Below, one piece after another: positions 42,301-57,200 of a stretch of 64,000 nucleotides of DNA. How positions within the stretch are numbered: position 1 is the stretch's first letter; every line of letters begins with the position of its first letter. The position numbers and the translations under genes were made by a program. The stretch lies in contig NC_044495.1 of NCBI RefSeq assembly GCF_902362185.1, positions 16,880,711 through 16,944,710 on the forward strand, read 5' to 3'. This stretch comes from Chanos chanos. Taxonomy: Eukaryota; Chordata; Actinopteri; Gonorynchiformes; Chanidae. Below the pieces are notes generated by a model. It was not told the origin of the DNA. It saw nothing but the letters and a program-made list of their open reading frames with translations, and made no database searches.

Positions 42301-45021
42301 TGGTTTCACCGACATTTAAATCTCATGCTGGACTCTTCTCTCCTGGATTAAAACAACAAACACAGACTTAACAGATATCTCAGAGGATGATGATGATGAT
42401 GATCTTACCTCCTCAAACACCTCTCGTACTGCCGCTCCACACGGCTCCTCCTCAGGCTCCATGCCACCTCCTGGGACGATCCACTGGTCTGGGTGTCGAC
42501 TGCTGCTTACCAGTAACACCTGCCAAAACACCATGACTGTTACCCCTGCCCAGGCTTACACAAACACTTATAGCTATTAGTGCTCTAACCCTGACCCCTG
42601 ACCACCTTCTGACTTCTGCTATTATTCCTCTTACAATACACCTGTATAACTTCTGATAACATTCCAGCACTCCAGCCAATACTCCTCATCTTTCTCTTTA
42701 CTCACTTGTACTCATCATGCAAATGTTTTCCTCCTGGTAACAATGACACAGTTTACCTGCCTCACAGCTTCAGCTTGTGTGTGTGTGTGTGTGTGTGTGT
42801 GCTATCGTATAACTATGTGAACAAAATGTCCCCAAGAGAGTATAACCTAAATGTCTGTCAAGTGACGACCTTTGTGACCATTTGTCAGGCCCCACGTGAG
42901 AAACTGTTTCCTTCTGAAAAAAAATTTTGCTCTTAACATAAGTTTCCAAGTATCTCTTTGTTATGATTAGGGGTATATTATTTATCTCCAGCGATGCTAA
43001 AACTGAAATTAATCAGAAGGACCCACTAAGGTATAAGGACAAACATTCATGTGCGTTTGTGTGTGCGTTGTCAGCGTAGAGTTTGATTATGTGCAGGCCC
43101 CTTATCTTACATTACACTGATCAAATGAGCCTGTGACTGCATTTTACACGTACAAAACACATACACACGCAAACACAGCGTACCTCTAGCCTTTCCCTAA
43201 GTTAACATTATCGGAGAGTTCTTTTAGGTCACACACATTTCTCCCAGTGCTGTCCTTCTCTTTTAAATAGCAGAGTAAATAGCTATTGTGGTGAGAGACT
43301 AAATTAAGAGCCCACGATTAAGAATGCAGGAAAAAAAAACTGATCATTACTGATATACAGTTTTCTCCACCAAATATCAGGTAATTTCTCCTAAATAATC
43401 TGAGGACAAGGAACTTTCAAGCAAAAACTATAACAACAGATCAGTGAACAGTCAGTCACCAAGTTAGCGAGCAACCCTACAGTGCTCCTACAGTAAGTCA
43501 GCTCAGGTTAGGCTGAGGGGAAATCAGAGGTTGTGAGAGTAGGTGAGTATTAATCCAGTCAGCTGTCATGGACAGATGGCTGTTGGCCACACAGAAATCG
43601 GAGTGCTGGCAGCATGCGCCGCTAAGTTCTAGCGTAAAGTTAATCTGCAGGACATAGCAAGGCCTCCAGGTAGCAGGCTAATGGGATTGTGGAAATGCAG
43701 AGAAAGGTCTCAGGACCACAGGGGACGTCAGCACGTGTCAACCCTTGTCTCTGCGGTCATCTCACTCGGGGCCATCTGGATTCTCCTTGCCCAGACAGCT
43801 GGTTTATTTTTATGGAACAGCACATACCTCCAGGAGAGGAACATCACAGTGTGAGCAGGTGACCAGTCTGACAGATGGACTGATCGTCAGAACTGAACTA
43901 CACCACACAGAATGTGTGTGGATGTACTGTCTACAAGACCAGATACAAAAAGCCCTCAATAAGACATTTACAACACACTGAGCTCAGTTCAGTGACGCAA
44001 GACAAGTTTGTGCATCTCTGTATGTGGGGGCGGTGTGCATAGATACATATGTGAAAAGCAATATGTAAGGGAGTGAGGGGTGGAGAAGATGAATCTGGGA
44101 GGGACAAGGCCATAAAAAAGCTGTTAAGGTCCCTTTGCTTGTTTTGTGTACGCTTAAGCTCATGGCATCTCAAGGTTGTCACTACAGATAGTTTGCAGCC
44201 AGTTACATGCCGTGCCTAGAGACAGAGAGAAAGATGACACCACACAGAAACAATGGAGATTATCTAAACGTATTACAGTTGAACTATTAAGGTGTGCATA
44301 TGCCTCCAAACTTGGTCATTTTACTGGAAATCAACAGCAGTTAACCCTACATCTGACAACTGTCAAAATATGTTTAATACAAATACTCCTCTGTCAAATC
44401 TACGACTGACAACTCTGAGCATGATAAAAAAAAAAATTAGCTAATGTCAGTCATTAAGGCACCTGCTCTAGAGTTTAGTTCAGTCATTTTGCTCTAGGCC
44501 TCTTCTCCTCAGAGATATTTAAGGAGCTCTGATCCTACACACAGGGAGGTTCAGGTGATCCAATGGATAAATGATATTATAATTTATATGTGAAATCATA
44601 TTTATACAAAACAAAGTATATTTAAAACACTTCAAGTGATTGTATCAAAACACTTGTTTGTAAAGATCTTTCTGATGGTGTGGTGCTAATGGTGATGTCT
44701 AAGATGACAAAAATGTGGCTTGATTAACTGATGCCGCTCAGTAACCCTGATGTCCAAAGGAGAGACGTCACCAAATAATTAAAAACACTGAAGTGAACTG
44801 AATTGAAAACTGAAGAGCTATTTGTATGGCCGCATTTCTCTGCGTCTCCGGTGTGCACCGGGAATTCAGTCAGGAAATAAAACGCCTCATTTCCTCTGAA
44901 ATGGACACACTACTGTTGGCTGTGTACACCTGACCCCTTTGAACTAATGGTGAAACAAGGCAAGTTCTTTTCAATACATGGTGATCTGAGGTTTTACTGT
45001 ACACTCTGATACTCCCACTCT

Positions 45022-45061
<40 letters not shown>

Positions 45062-47664
45062 ATGTTCGTGGTGTTGTGTGTATGCACAGGTGAGTGTGTG
45101 TTTGTTATCAGCACAGCAAATGAGCGATAGTCAATACAACAGAACCACAGTAAGCAGTAGTGACTAACAAGGTCCCGCTGCAAAAGGACGCCATTGAACT
45201 CTTCATTCAGCTTTTACATTCATTACCCGATAGAAACATAAAATGAAGCATCAGTGTTTCAGAATTTCAGTGCTTTAACTCTTACATAAGCTTCAAGCAC
45301 CTCCATATTCCATAAATGAGTTCTTTTTCACTCACAAAATTGGGCAAACTCACCCAAACCAATTTCTGCTTTGCAACTGATTATATGCTGACTGAACGGA
45401 CCTAGCTTGACTTTAGAGTGCTATGAAATGTAAAGACACCCCATCCCCCTCTGTAAACAGGCTGACCAACCCACCATAACAGGAAACTCAAGAGCTGACC
45501 CAACCCACCCCCATCTAATAACCTGTGCATTTAACTCAGCAGAGACTACTACAGTATTAACATGCATAATCACATATGTGTGAAGTTAAGTAATAGCTGC
45601 GGTCTCTACACTCCTGCCGTGGTTTTAGGTAAGAGCTCAGCTCCAGGAGAGAGAGGATCTTAAGAACAGCAGTTTGAATCATCAGTGGTCTGTGGTCAGG
45701 GGTAGAGGTAAAAGGCGTCAATTAAGCCATATTCACAGGGGTATCAACTTTGTGTCTGTCCATATTCCCATTTAATCTCTGTCACTGATCCCAGTCCTCT
45801 TGTGTTTTATCCCTACTCTCCAAAACAAAGAGCTGGCAGCTCCACTTCCCACACTAAACCAACACAGACAGGTCCAATGTCAGCTCTCTATACAAGCTCA
45901 GAGTGAATGATCTGAGAATGCAGGTTTAGTGGAGCTTGTCTGGGATCAGTGGTTAGGGAGGAGTGTAAACTGATCAAATGTCTGTAGGAGGGAGAACCTT
46001 CTGGTTTTGGAGGATCTTTTGTCCCGTCTGCATGGCAACCTTTAGAGCAGGCAGGCAGAATGGGTGATTAAGCACTGAGAGAGAGATTGGATTGATTTAT
46101 GAAAACACAACCTAAGGCTGCATCCCAAATGCCTAACTAGGTTTACTACTGACAGTCCATGACTTTATAACTTCTGTAACAATATGAGAAATGATGTGCT
46201 GTTTAAGACTAAAGCCACATGAAAGCACGGACATGAAATGCTCCACATTCAGCAAGTGCACTCACTGTGGTACTTCTTTTTTGCATGTCTTAGAGAGAAT
46301 AAACCACAGCAGTGATAATCACAATTAATAGGAAAGTGAAAACCATAATACAATATCCACACCCCCCCCCCACACACACATACACCTGTTGACAGGTTTT
46401 TCCTAGAAGTATGCTGTGTGCATGTCAATACAAGGGAACAGCTGGGGCATGGGGCCATGAAAACAGTACTGAGAAATCCTAAAAGAAATATTCTGACTCA
46501 GTGCCTTGTAGGTTATAATGATAACACAAAGGAAATATATGCCGAGGGAAAAGAATGAACTCGTTGATCGTTCTGCATTATTACATAATAATGCCGATTA
46601 GTTTCGATGATCCTATTTTCACACAGACCACATATGTAGTCCAAGCAGATTCTTCTTGTCGCTTAATGGGATTATTGTCTGTGCGGGGCTATACGCGTGG
46701 GATTATGCTTTATGCTACAACCAAATTGAACAAATTACGACCAATTGAACACCATTAGGTTTTGTACATTTGCATAAATGCTATTCTACATTTCAGAACT
46801 CCCTTTAAGAATTCCAATTTTAAAAACAGACTTCGGCTCCAGATTACGAGATAGTTCCGGTGACTCAATCACTCAGCAACCTCTGTAATGCCTACCATAG
46901 TATCCTCAGTCAGGAACTCTTCATGAATAAGGTTAAAATGAGCAGACTTTAACGTAGGGTCCTTTTTTAACGTTAGCGAACTTTCATAGGTAGGGGTCGA
47001 ATAGCAGACAACCAAGCAGGTAGATCCCAATACACATATCTACAGGATTCAGATAACAACAGCTATCGGAGTGAATTTGATAATTATCGCAATCAAAGGG
47101 AGAGAATAAAATGACACATGTAGCTTGCTGCATCTCGTTCGCTACTAGGAGACCTGCCCATATCATGCAATAGCAGAGGGCGCCTGGTTGCGTTGCTGCC
47201 GTCCCAAACTAGCCTGAACTGGATAGCCGCAGGGGCCATGCGATTGTGAATGGACACAAAGACTTGTTTGTGTAAAAGATAAACGACGTTATCAAATCAA
47301 CAAGGGAATATTCTGTCAATAAAGACATAAACATTTTCAAGGCATTAATCCTAACACAAATTGCTACAGAGGAAATGACTTTAAAAATTCTGCGTCGATA
47401 AACCTGTGCTAAAGTCCAACACTATGGACTGTTTCTTAAAAATACAAAACTGCGGAGAGATACAATAACCTTTTATAAGGCTGTTTGAGAGCAGTTAGCT
47501 GTGCAGCTATCACATCCCTACAACATTTTCCTGAAACTGTCACTGAGACAACTCGCCCTCCATACCTCGTCCTCCCGTTCGTTCTTGAAGCACAGGCATG
47601 CCGCTCTCCTTTTGAAACCTTCGCCGTCATATGTCCTGGTCTGATTGGGCTTCAACTTCATCAT
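39328..47664 (-). CDS. nudt4: Diphosphoinositol polyphosphate phosphohydrolase 2 (Nudix hydrolase)
   Basis: Five exons, in transcript order: 47664-47566, 42519-42409, 41145-41101, 40735-40651 and 39524-39328, summing to 537 nt (178 residues; human NUDT4 180). The start has two adjacent ATG codons (MMKLKPNQTRTYDGEGFKRR), as in the family. The Nudix box runs from residue 51 to 73, with Gly51, Glu57, Arg65-Glu66 and Glu69-Glu70 all in place. NQDRKHRTYVYVLTVTE and EDSVNIGRKREWFPVEEAI follow. The enzyme cleaves the beta-phosphate of inositol pyrophosphates (PP-InsP5, bis-PP-InsP4) and acts on diadenosine polyphosphates; it is cytosolic. The C-terminal tail (about 150-178, NSNSLLTSPPTNDNAPRYNT) is serine/proline-rich and variable. 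NUDT3 is the closest alternative, but neighbouring ube2n and mrpl42 support NUDT4. Fish may have a duplicate (a/b); I cannot say which this is. Intron 1 is about 5 kb. Confidence 0.92.
39815..39960. repeat. Decayed interspersed repeat in nudt4 intron 4
   Basis: CACCTGGAGGGCAGCACTCC and CTAATCTAACAAACCTAAAT resemble the end and middle of the fish repeat noted at 24.6, 28.7 and 62.3 kb. Limits are approximate. Confidence 0.35.
42775..42802. repeat. GT microsatellite in nudt4 intron 1
   Basis: A (GT)n run of about 13 units, 260 nt upstream (transcript sense) of exon 2. Confidence 0.95.
45025..45061. repeat. GT microsatellite in nudt4 intron 1
   Basis: An uninterrupted (GT)n run of about 18 units. 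Intron 1 otherwise holds no recognisable exon or mobile element. Confidence 0.95.
46361..46385. repeat. Poly-C plus CA run in nudt4 intron 1
   Basis: A run of about ten C residues is followed directly by (CA)n. Confidence 0.85.
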
Positions 47665-47975
47665 GAAGCCAAAACTCTGCTTCCAGTGATGTCCGAGTAC
47701 CCAGAGACAATATGCAGTAAATGGATGAACTGGTGAGTCACCGAGTCAGGAGCTGTTGCGAGGCCAAGAGAAAATAGCCGGCATCGGTATGGAATGGCAA
47801 TGCAACGACGAGATATGTGGAAAACGCTTTCCTCAAAAACGACCCCCTACTCACTTAAAACGCATCGATCTTTTTTGGTTTCTGATTTTTCGATGTTTCT
47901 GATTTTCACTCTTTGATAGCCCCACTACCCGTGCACTTTTCCATTCTCTCAGCCTGTTCGCTGAGGCTGCCCTGT

Positions 47976-47982
47976 CTATATA
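47976..47982 (-). promoter_or_regulatory. TATA box of nudt4
   Basis: TATATAG on the minus strand lies about 310 nt upstream of the start codon. It would place the start of transcription near 47950 and give a 5' untranslated region of about 285 nt. It is the clearest TATA element next to any of the eight genes. Confidence 0.5.
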
Positions 47983-50900
47983 TGTGGAGTAGGAGAGCTG
48001 CCACCCTCCCACCCCTCAACACCAGTGCGCAGTTGCCGAATGTCAACACAGAGGTGTGCTGACTCGCATGTTGGCTAGCACCGTGTTACTCCTGTTGATG
48101 TCAGCTGTGAACACTGGTAAACCGTTTGTCACTGGAACTCCCCAAAGAAAAAAGGAAGATTAATACAGCAATAACACGCCTGTAGACGTGAGACTCGAAG
48201 TGTTCTCCTTCAGGAGAGCAGTAAATGATTTCAATAAGCAGAATACTGTACAAAGAAACGCGTGGCCTCTAAATAACCCGCATACCCCTATGAGACTATG
48301 ACCTCCGAGATACTTTTTTTTTTATTACAGAAAACCGAAGTATATGGCATACTGTATGATTTTGGTGTAATACATATTAAACGTAATTGTCCTATATGTG
48401 TCTCCATATACATGTATATGTCTGAGTGGTATTCCAGCTTACTGAATCAGATAATAACCGACCGAAAAATTTCATTGTTCGTGAGCTATGTGGGAATCGG
48501 TATTTGTCTATCTGTTGTGTTTCACTTGTTCCACTGTGTAATAACCTCTCTAACATGTTTAAAAGGACAAGTTTTATGTGGGATCCCTTGTCATTTCAAC
48601 GGATCATTATTCACTTTTTGTTTTCTTAGGAAACAGAGACAGACAGAAGAATAAGGTTAATGATTTAACTAAAGCGTAACATTTCAACTATCAGTCTCTA
48701 ACACCTAAATTACATAGGGCTGTTCCATTGTTATAAAAGTGAATGACTGAAACGACTGAGCCTACAATTGACACCCTCTGTATTGATTAATCCCATGATG
48801 TACCACTGTTATATTTTTATAAAATGAAATACACAGTTTTATAACACCACTATACACCTGTAACATTCTTATTCAGTAAGTATTGAACAATAAAGTACTG
48901 AACCCATACAGTGAGGTTCATCTGCCAGAACCGTTTTGCTCATCCTGTTGATCCAAACCAAGTAATTATTGTTGAGGATGTGGAAATAAGGATATAACCT
49001 TGCAAAACTACTAAGTAATCAGTATTGATTGGATTTATTAGGGGTGATGATATTATCAGGGGTTTTTTTTATCAGCGCAAATGTTCTTAAGAATAGAAAG
49101 AATCTGGCCCCCTTTTTTGAAAGCCTGGTCTGATACTTGAATACACATTCAGAGGACTGAGGAATCTGTGAATTGCGAAATGCTGTTTGGATAACATTCT
49201 GGAATAACCTTACATTACACGGACAAGAGCATTGGTCAGGGGCCAAAGGGCAGACATTTGCTAAAGGCACCTAGATATGTTTCTCTGTCTCACTTTCAAC
49301 TGTTGATCCATTTAAAGAGAGATCTCCACTAATTACTTCGTGATCAATGAATATTCACTATCACAGTCCCAAAGTAGGAATCGTCCACCATCATTCTACT
49401 CAGAGTAGCATCCTCTCTAAACATCTTGCTATTCAAAGCTGGTGAAATAAAGAGGTTGTCGGCTCTGCTTATCCGCTCTAGAAATGGCTGTGTCTCACAA
49501 TTCTACCCACAAATAGAACTGGTGTCAGTCTGGTGTCATCAGTCATAGAAAGATCCCCCTCTACCATATAATCCCACATAAAAATGTGTGTACACAAATT
49601 GTCGCATCTCTGTTATAATCATACTCTAAATAGAATGTTTATGTCCTTTCAGTCATCCAGACTGAAGAGGCTTCCAGAAGAGCTCTGATGTCAGTCAGCT
49701 CTGATTTCACTGGTAGCAATGCCGTGGATTTGAACCTACGCCTGTGTTCGTCATTGATCTAATGATAGAGTCATAGGAAACATCTGCTTCATGCAGTCTT
49801 AAGCAGAATGCATGCAGATGGCTAATCTGCTCTTTCACCTCTCTCCTTGACTTGTACAGCCTTTTGGCGCTGTTTGTCCTGTCGCAAACACTTAAGCATC
49901 AATATTAACTTGAAGCTAACTCCTCAGACCTCTCTCTGGGGAAAAAACAAACTGTAGAGGGTGGGGAAACTCCAAACCTCTCAGGTTGGCAAAACTCTCC
50001 GTGGACAATGTTTCGTTCATTTGTTCATTCATTTATAATCCAAAAAAGTCATCGAAGTATTATGAGGAGATAGCATAAGCAGGTTCCAGTTTTACGTCAG
50101 TCTTCATTTTAAAAGTCTAGCGTTACTCCAGACTATGACACGAGTCATTTTAACAGTCACATCTCTGATATATTTATATTTTTAACACTGTAAGACATGA
50201 TGAGCTAGGTTTACTTCAAGAAAACTGATTGCCTTTAACCATCTGAATGTGAAAACCAAAACATTTCAGTATCTTTCTCTCCTGAATTTGAACAGTTAAA
50301 ACAAGAATTGCTTTCATTATTTGTAAAGTTAATGAGTTGGGCTTATTTGGTCAGGTTAAGCTAATGCTTATAAACTCATAATGTGTAAAATATCAAGATA
50401 ACTAAATACAGCCTCAATGTCTATCTTTGAGTTTCACACTACCAACAAAAGTTGGATTATTGTAACTTTTTACAACACTGGAATATATTAGATATACTGT
50501 TTTACCACAACAGATGATTTTTCTGAGAGAGGTACTTTCCCCTTTTCTTCTGTTAATTAATTAGTCCTGTTACACCACATTTCCTTCTCCCTTCATGACC
50601 TGTGGTTCATAATGCCACTACCCTGAAGAATGTTCCAGAAGTCCAAACCTTCGAGCAGTTTGGTTTGTGAAAATCGCCTTTTAGACTGGAAACAAGATGA
50701 AGACATAAAGTGGATTTTGGAGGCTGTTCCCCTGTGTGATAAAAGGCATTAGTAAGTCTTGATCAGCATCAATGAGATTAACTGTGCGCGTGTTAGATTA
50801 GAGGCACAACCGTTGATCTTTGCCACCTGAAATCACACACACACCTGTCCTTTAAGCTGCTGACTGTCAGGTCTTATTGTCAACAGTTACACATATTTAT

Positions 50901-52432
50901 GTCAAGTCATTATCATGAGTTACCCTGAAATGAAGGTGATTTTTTTTTCAGCCCTACCAAAAAGACGTATTGATCTTGAATTTAACCTTGGCCTCATATA
51001 CACATTCATTTCTGAATGCGTCCAGAGTGGACTGAACCAAAACACAGGACTTTATATCCTCTCAGTGTCTTTGTTCTGCTTTTACTTGAAATATCTGTAA
51101 GTATAAGATTTTTGGTTTCATATTATAGCACTGAATTATAGAATAACCCAACTCTATGCAAGCAAATGAACACTGACCAATGAAAACCAATCCCTGCTAC
51201 CATAGAGCTCATCTGTTAATTTAAAGAGTTTTAAGTTCATCCACTAAGTCCTGATTTTACACAGCTCATCTGCAAACAATATTTTTCAAATGTGCCATAG
51301 TATGAGAGGCCATTGTAAATGGAGTGCTAGTGACAGGGTCAACTGTTTGGTGTAATTATGGGTTGTAACCCAGCAGCAGTGGAGACTACAGAACACCTGG
51401 CCCAGGGAGATTGATGGATCTTATTGTGAGCGTAAATTATAGCAGCTAACTGTAATCTATGATGCCGTTTACCAGAAGCACCACCAGAATAGAAGCATAA
51501 TAGGAAATTACACCTTTCTAATTTTAACATGTTGCATTGATAGGCCATGTATTAGGGAACAGAAAATATTATTTATGCACAGCTGAACATTAAAACTATG
51601 TTTAACGCTACCATAATACAATCTGTTTTACTTATAAATGTTATTTTTCATTTTTCCTCTTCCCATCATCATGTGTTTTATTCTCTCCAGTTAAGGTAAT
51701 CAAAGACCTCATCATATTTATACATTTTTACACTTTTCCTGTGATATCTCAGTTTTCACCAGCTCTGACTGTGCCTTTGTGTTAAGGGTGAAAACATTGT
51801 ATTTTTGTTGGGTTGTTTAGAATTTTGATTACTAAATCAACAGATAATGAAGTGATCTCAAAATTCTTAAGGACAGTATGAATAAATATTGTTACAGGGT
51901 AAAAACATGAAAAAGATGCAGTACATACATGCAGGACTTCAAACCCAGGCTAATTTGCAAGCCCTGTCTCTAGTTAGGTTTTTAAATTAAAACCGAATCC
52001 TCAGTATAGACTGATCACTGGTTTTTAAAAACCATATGAGTTAAGTGAAGGGAGAGGAAGAACCGGCTATATAAGATTATCTTAAATAAAACAAGGTCCA
52101 ATTATGACTCCTGCAGTCATGTTTTGTAGATGTGAGCATCAGTTCTGCAAGCACAAAGGGGAACATTAAGATAATTTATTCAATACCATCATTCATTTGG
52201 GTAACAAGGGATTCAACAATAGGAGTACACAGAATGCACACAACATGTCTCCTTGTGGATCTTCTGTGAACTACATTCAGCAGTAGGTTTAATAGCAGGT
52301 CAGTTGTTTGTTGCTGCGTATGTAGGTTGTCCTCAAAACTGCATAAGAACTAACTCTTCCAATTTAAATCCAGATAGTGTACTGGAACTTCTCTTACCAA
52401 AAAGGGAAACAGACTCAATAATCATATGTTCA

Positions 52433-52500
52433 GTGTGTGTGTGTGTGTGTGTGTGTGTCCGAAAGAGAGAGAGAAAAAGATGGGGAGAGAGAGAGAGAGA
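52433..52500. repeat. Compound GT and GA microsatellite
   Basis: (GT)n at about 52433-52458 is followed by interrupted (GA)n to 52500. Confidence 0.95.
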
Positions 52501-53446
52501 TACTGCTCTGAGATCCCACAAAACTACAATAAGAGTCAAATAAATGTTTGAGCTTAATTAGGTTAAAGTACATCCTTGCGTCAGCATAGCCTACTGTAAC
52601 TACCACTGTCTTTAATTATACTTGATACTCTACATAAAATGGTATAAAAGCTGACCTGAAAACAAAAGATAATCCAAGGCCAAGGCCATAAAGCCTGCCT
52701 TGGATGTAAACAACAATACTGTCCTCTGTTTGAGATGCTCCCAAACCCAAGCACAGCTTCCTTGCGGCATAGACCAAACAAGGCAGGACAGTGTATAATC
52801 ACGTGAAGCCTGGAACCGTGAACACAGAGACACAACACAACTCACCGATTGTGGGAACATTTGGAAAAACACAGAGACAGCAGTATCAGTTACTCTGTAA
52901 TTATTTTACAGAACTGTCCAACATTCAGCTATCACTACATCACAAAAGCTGGTTGAGCAAGATCAGAGAGCCCACAAGTGTAAGAAAAAAAGAATAACAA
53001 GAAAAGATAAAAAAGAATGTCATTGTTCATTATACATGTGTGTTTGGGTTTGGGCCTAATGGTTGCACTGCAGGTGAACAAAGACCTATTTTATGACCTG
53101 AAGGTCATTTTTATTACTTAAGCCTCAGCATCGGGGACAACAGTGTCTATTTCTCAAAAAAAAAAAAAAAATCACAAAACAATTGGTAAATTCTCATCAT
53201 ATTTTCAGAGTTAGTAAATGTCATCGGATAACACCAGACGACAGGACAAAATCTGCTTTCGTAGTCATTATCGAAAAGAGCTTTTAGGAAAGCCAGCTGC
53301 AGTAGCAGTGCGTGTGAAACTGCAGGAGAGTGAGAAAGAGGCTCTACCCCATACCTCTGCAGCAAAACCATCTGAGTTACATAACTATTCATTCATTAAT
53401 CACAGCACTGCTGCTAGGGTGGGAGGGGAGACCAGCAGACAGATAG

Positions 53447-53451
53447 AGAGA

Positions 53452-53497
<46 letters not shown>
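53447..53497. repeat. GA microsatellite
   Basis: (GA)n of about 25 units with one or two interruptions. The arginine/glutamate-rich open frame running into it is a product of the repeat. Confidence 0.95.
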
Positions 53498-53499
<2 letters not shown>

Positions 53500-54130
53500 G
53501 AGCCTTTCGTGTGAAAGATTGGGAAGTACAGGCACAACACAGCACTCACTCATTTGACCTTGTTTTATAAGACTGCCTTAGTTGCCTCTCTCTAAGTCTC
53601 ATATTTATTTGATCATGGACTTTTTCCTGTTTTGTGTGCTACACTGTGACGTTTTCAGCCATCACAAACTCAGTTTGTGTGAATATCAGTGCTTGCAACT
53701 TGACTGAGATTACACACTGTTGGTAACCTTAGACAGGTTTCTTACATGGTACTTATTTCCAAGTACATGAATAGAGTACAAACTATTCAGTTCCAGTGAG
53801 AAGGCATCATGTCTTTAACCCTCTGTGTATCCCATTACTCTTATTCATGGCATACTTCATAAACTGGTGTGTTTTGGGACCATTTGTATTGTGTAAGGGT
53901 TAGTATCTCAAAATGAGTGTTTTGGCTCTTCACAGGATCAGGGACTGGGGTGTTGTGTCATTAATCATAAACTATAACAATGTGTCACACTCAAAGCACT
54001 GTAGCGGGAATGTTCTAAAGAATAGCGAGGGTCCTGTTACAGTAGGCATACACACACAGACGCACATAGACACACCCTCGGTGGGCTTATCCGTCATATG
54101 TGCTGTGTGTGTCTTTGCAGAGTAAGACGC

Positions 54131-54136
<6 letters not shown>

Positions 54137-54208
<72 letters not shown>
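54137..54208. repeat. Long AC microsatellite
   Basis: An uninterrupted (AC)n of about 36 units, the longest perfect dinucleotide run in the window. Confidence 0.97.
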
Positions 54209-57200
54209 CTCCCCTCCCAAGCACAGTCTGTTCCAGAGTAACAGATGAAAAAATTGAGAGGATGAGTCAACTGCAGTCACACACATGCAAGAGCATAGCC
54301 CTGTCACAATTTTATGAAAGAAATGTGACTGTAGCAATTGTGGACAGTACAAACTACAAACACTTTAAGGTCACTACCACTGAAGGTCCTCACGATACAA
54401 ATATTTTATGTCCCTTACACATTCAATAACATTTGTTGACAATCTATTGTGCAGATTTTCTTTTGTATACTGTTTGTAATAAGACCCTGTGATTTATTAT
54501 TGTATGATTGATATATTATTATACAAGGGTACACATGAGATAAATCACTTGCCACTACAACATTATACACAACACAGATTAAGGCAGTCAACGAAACAAA
54601 TTGATCCTATGAGCAAAAGATGAGCAATCTATGATGAAAGAATGGAGGTCAAAAGTGAACAAGATAACAATGTAATCAAGCACAGTTCTGTTGGCAGAGA
54701 GACTGTACGGGTCACACAAATGAAAACATTACTTTTTTTTCAAGTCAAACTGCAGTTCAATAAAAAGAGATAACAAGAAACATAATGAGTAATACAGAAA
54801 ACGTGGGAAGGTCCCACAAAGAGTTGAAAAAGATTTAAAACAGGCGTATTTCACACTAATATTGCATAAGGTCTAACACACGACACAAGTTCAGGGGTCA
54901 TCTCTGTATTAGTAACTGGGGATGAATGTGGAAACACACCCTGGCTGGATATTTGTATTGCTCTGTTGCCTGATATAGCTTTTTATGATGGAAGTAACCC
55001 ATCCCTGAGGGGAAGTTCTTGAAGGAATTGGACGCCAGGTTAATGTTTAGAGCGGCACTGATAAGGTGACTATGATTTCCATCGCCTCTGGTCTGGGGAT
55101 GGGTGCATACCTTAGAGTAAGTGCCTAAAACAACAGAGAGTAAAATGTTTCAGACAACAGAACTAGAACAGGCCAGCCCATCCCAGATTAATAACACACA
55201 ACGCACAGGTAAAAAAATTTCCATTGCACAAGGCAAATCCCTGAAGAAGGAAGACACTTGGGCTTGTTTGTGTCAGTGTAGGCTACCAGATTATGAATGA
55301 AGCTGATTGAGGAGTAAGGGTTTGACATCAGAGCAATGGTCATTTGGAGAAATGACTTTTTCTTTTTCTTATTTCTATTCAAAAGCACAAGAGGCAGACA
55401 ATCTGAACAAAAGAAATATGATTAATGGTGTTGAGTGACCACAGTCATAACAATATCTCATTTTATGTCATGAAGGAAAACACCTAGCAAAATAATGTGT
55501 TTATGGTCATCGTAAAAAGTGAAATGTTGACAGACCCCTTATCTGAATCTGAAGGGATGATCTTCAGAAATATTGCTTTGGTAAAAATTTATTTCAGTCC
55601 TGCAAGTTTAATGAGCTGTTCTGTTTTTGACTGGCATGCCATAGTCATCCTATAACAGGATCTGCCATTTAAGAACGATTCAGACTGGAATCTTGTTGAC
55701 AGCCAACATGTAGAGTCTGATTGATTTCTGTCCGAGTCAAATCTCTTCGCACTGGCGCCCTCTTGTGGATATAACCGTAAGTGGTAATCACACATAAATC
55801 TTTACACTGACTGTTCAGTCACAAAAACAATTCCTACCGTTCACAAAGAGACTTAACTACAGACCTGTTTATTTATTTAGCACATTTCACTCGTGCAAAA
55901 ATGTGATTTGGATAGCATCAGTTGTGCATCTCAAAGATGACCCTTAACCATCAGGCAAATTTAAATACTTAATAAGGTGGTCCTTCCACTTTTACACTGA
56001 CAGTTGTTGTATTACAATTTCAAATGAATGGAAGTGATCAAAAAGACGAAAAATGTGTCAAAAGAACTGATTTCACCCTTAATTTAATTTAAGAATAATC
56101 ATCCAACATTACAAACTCACTTATGTAACCCCCCAGTCCTAGAACAGATCGCCCTCCATCCCACCCATCAGTAACTTTGACAAACATGTACCGTCCTTCA
56201 GTTGAGTGAAAAAGCCCTTTGATTAGGATCATTTTTGGTAGGAATTCATACAGGATATGCATAGATCAAAATCAAACATCAATGCTGAGTTCTCTGAATG
56301 CTATACTGATATTCAGAGTAAATCTGTCAAGCTTCCAAAGTGCCACTTTTATGGCACTGACCCTTTGTAAAATATGCTTTGTCACCAAGGGATCATGAGT
56401 GGTCATTCTGAAAGACTGTTACCCTGGGACGTACACAAACCCCACTCTCGACCTTTGTTTTAGATTCATTTTACAGAGTTAAGCATGACTACTGAAAACT
56501 ACTGACTCATTGTTACTCATGCTCACTGAAGGTTTGTCTGTAGAATCCCTGCCCTTTTCCCAAGATAAAAGCATAATAATTCAACAATCATACAGAACAT
56601 GAAACACTTATTCTGATAGTGTGGAACACCATCTCTTCAGCAGTATTGGTAGCACCTAACTTCTGCACAAGAGATACCAAGAAAGACATCAAACAGAATA
56701 GCATAACAAAAAAATATTTTTACTAAAACATGACATTTACAGGATTCAGTTTCTCAGACAAGACAGACAGAAGCCAAAGAAGCCAATGAGGACTGTAGCA
56801 CAGCAGTGATAGGATAGTGTTTGTTGACTCTTATCCAGGACATGTCATGCCACCCTCAAGCCTTGGTAAACCTCACACTTTAATGAACTGAAGTTTCAAG
56901 GGAGAAAAAAAAAACAGTAAAGAACTCGCTGATGTATCTCCACCCAAACCTGCAGCATCCAACACATTATTTCATCCACCCAACTGCAAATTTTCTTGGT
57001 AAGGCACCACCTGAGATTCCAAAAACAGACTCACTTCAAGTTATCCATTTCTAGAAACAATCATTATGTGAACAAGCACAATGCACCAATGATGTCCCCA
57101 ACTGTTAGACTGATACTGTTTTTTTTCCATGTTTGGAACCCCAGATTACTGCCAAAACTCATTTTCTCTGACTAACCAAAGGGAAATGGTAGTTTCCAGA

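Noticed and set aside
48298-48654. 118-codon open frame
   Set aside because: Low-complexity hydrophobic composition, no known motif and no splice partners; consistent with chance in AT-rich DNA.
53218-53499. 93-codon frame ending in an Arg/Glu repeat
   Set aside because: The repetitive half is a GA microsatellite read through; the rest has no homology I recognise.
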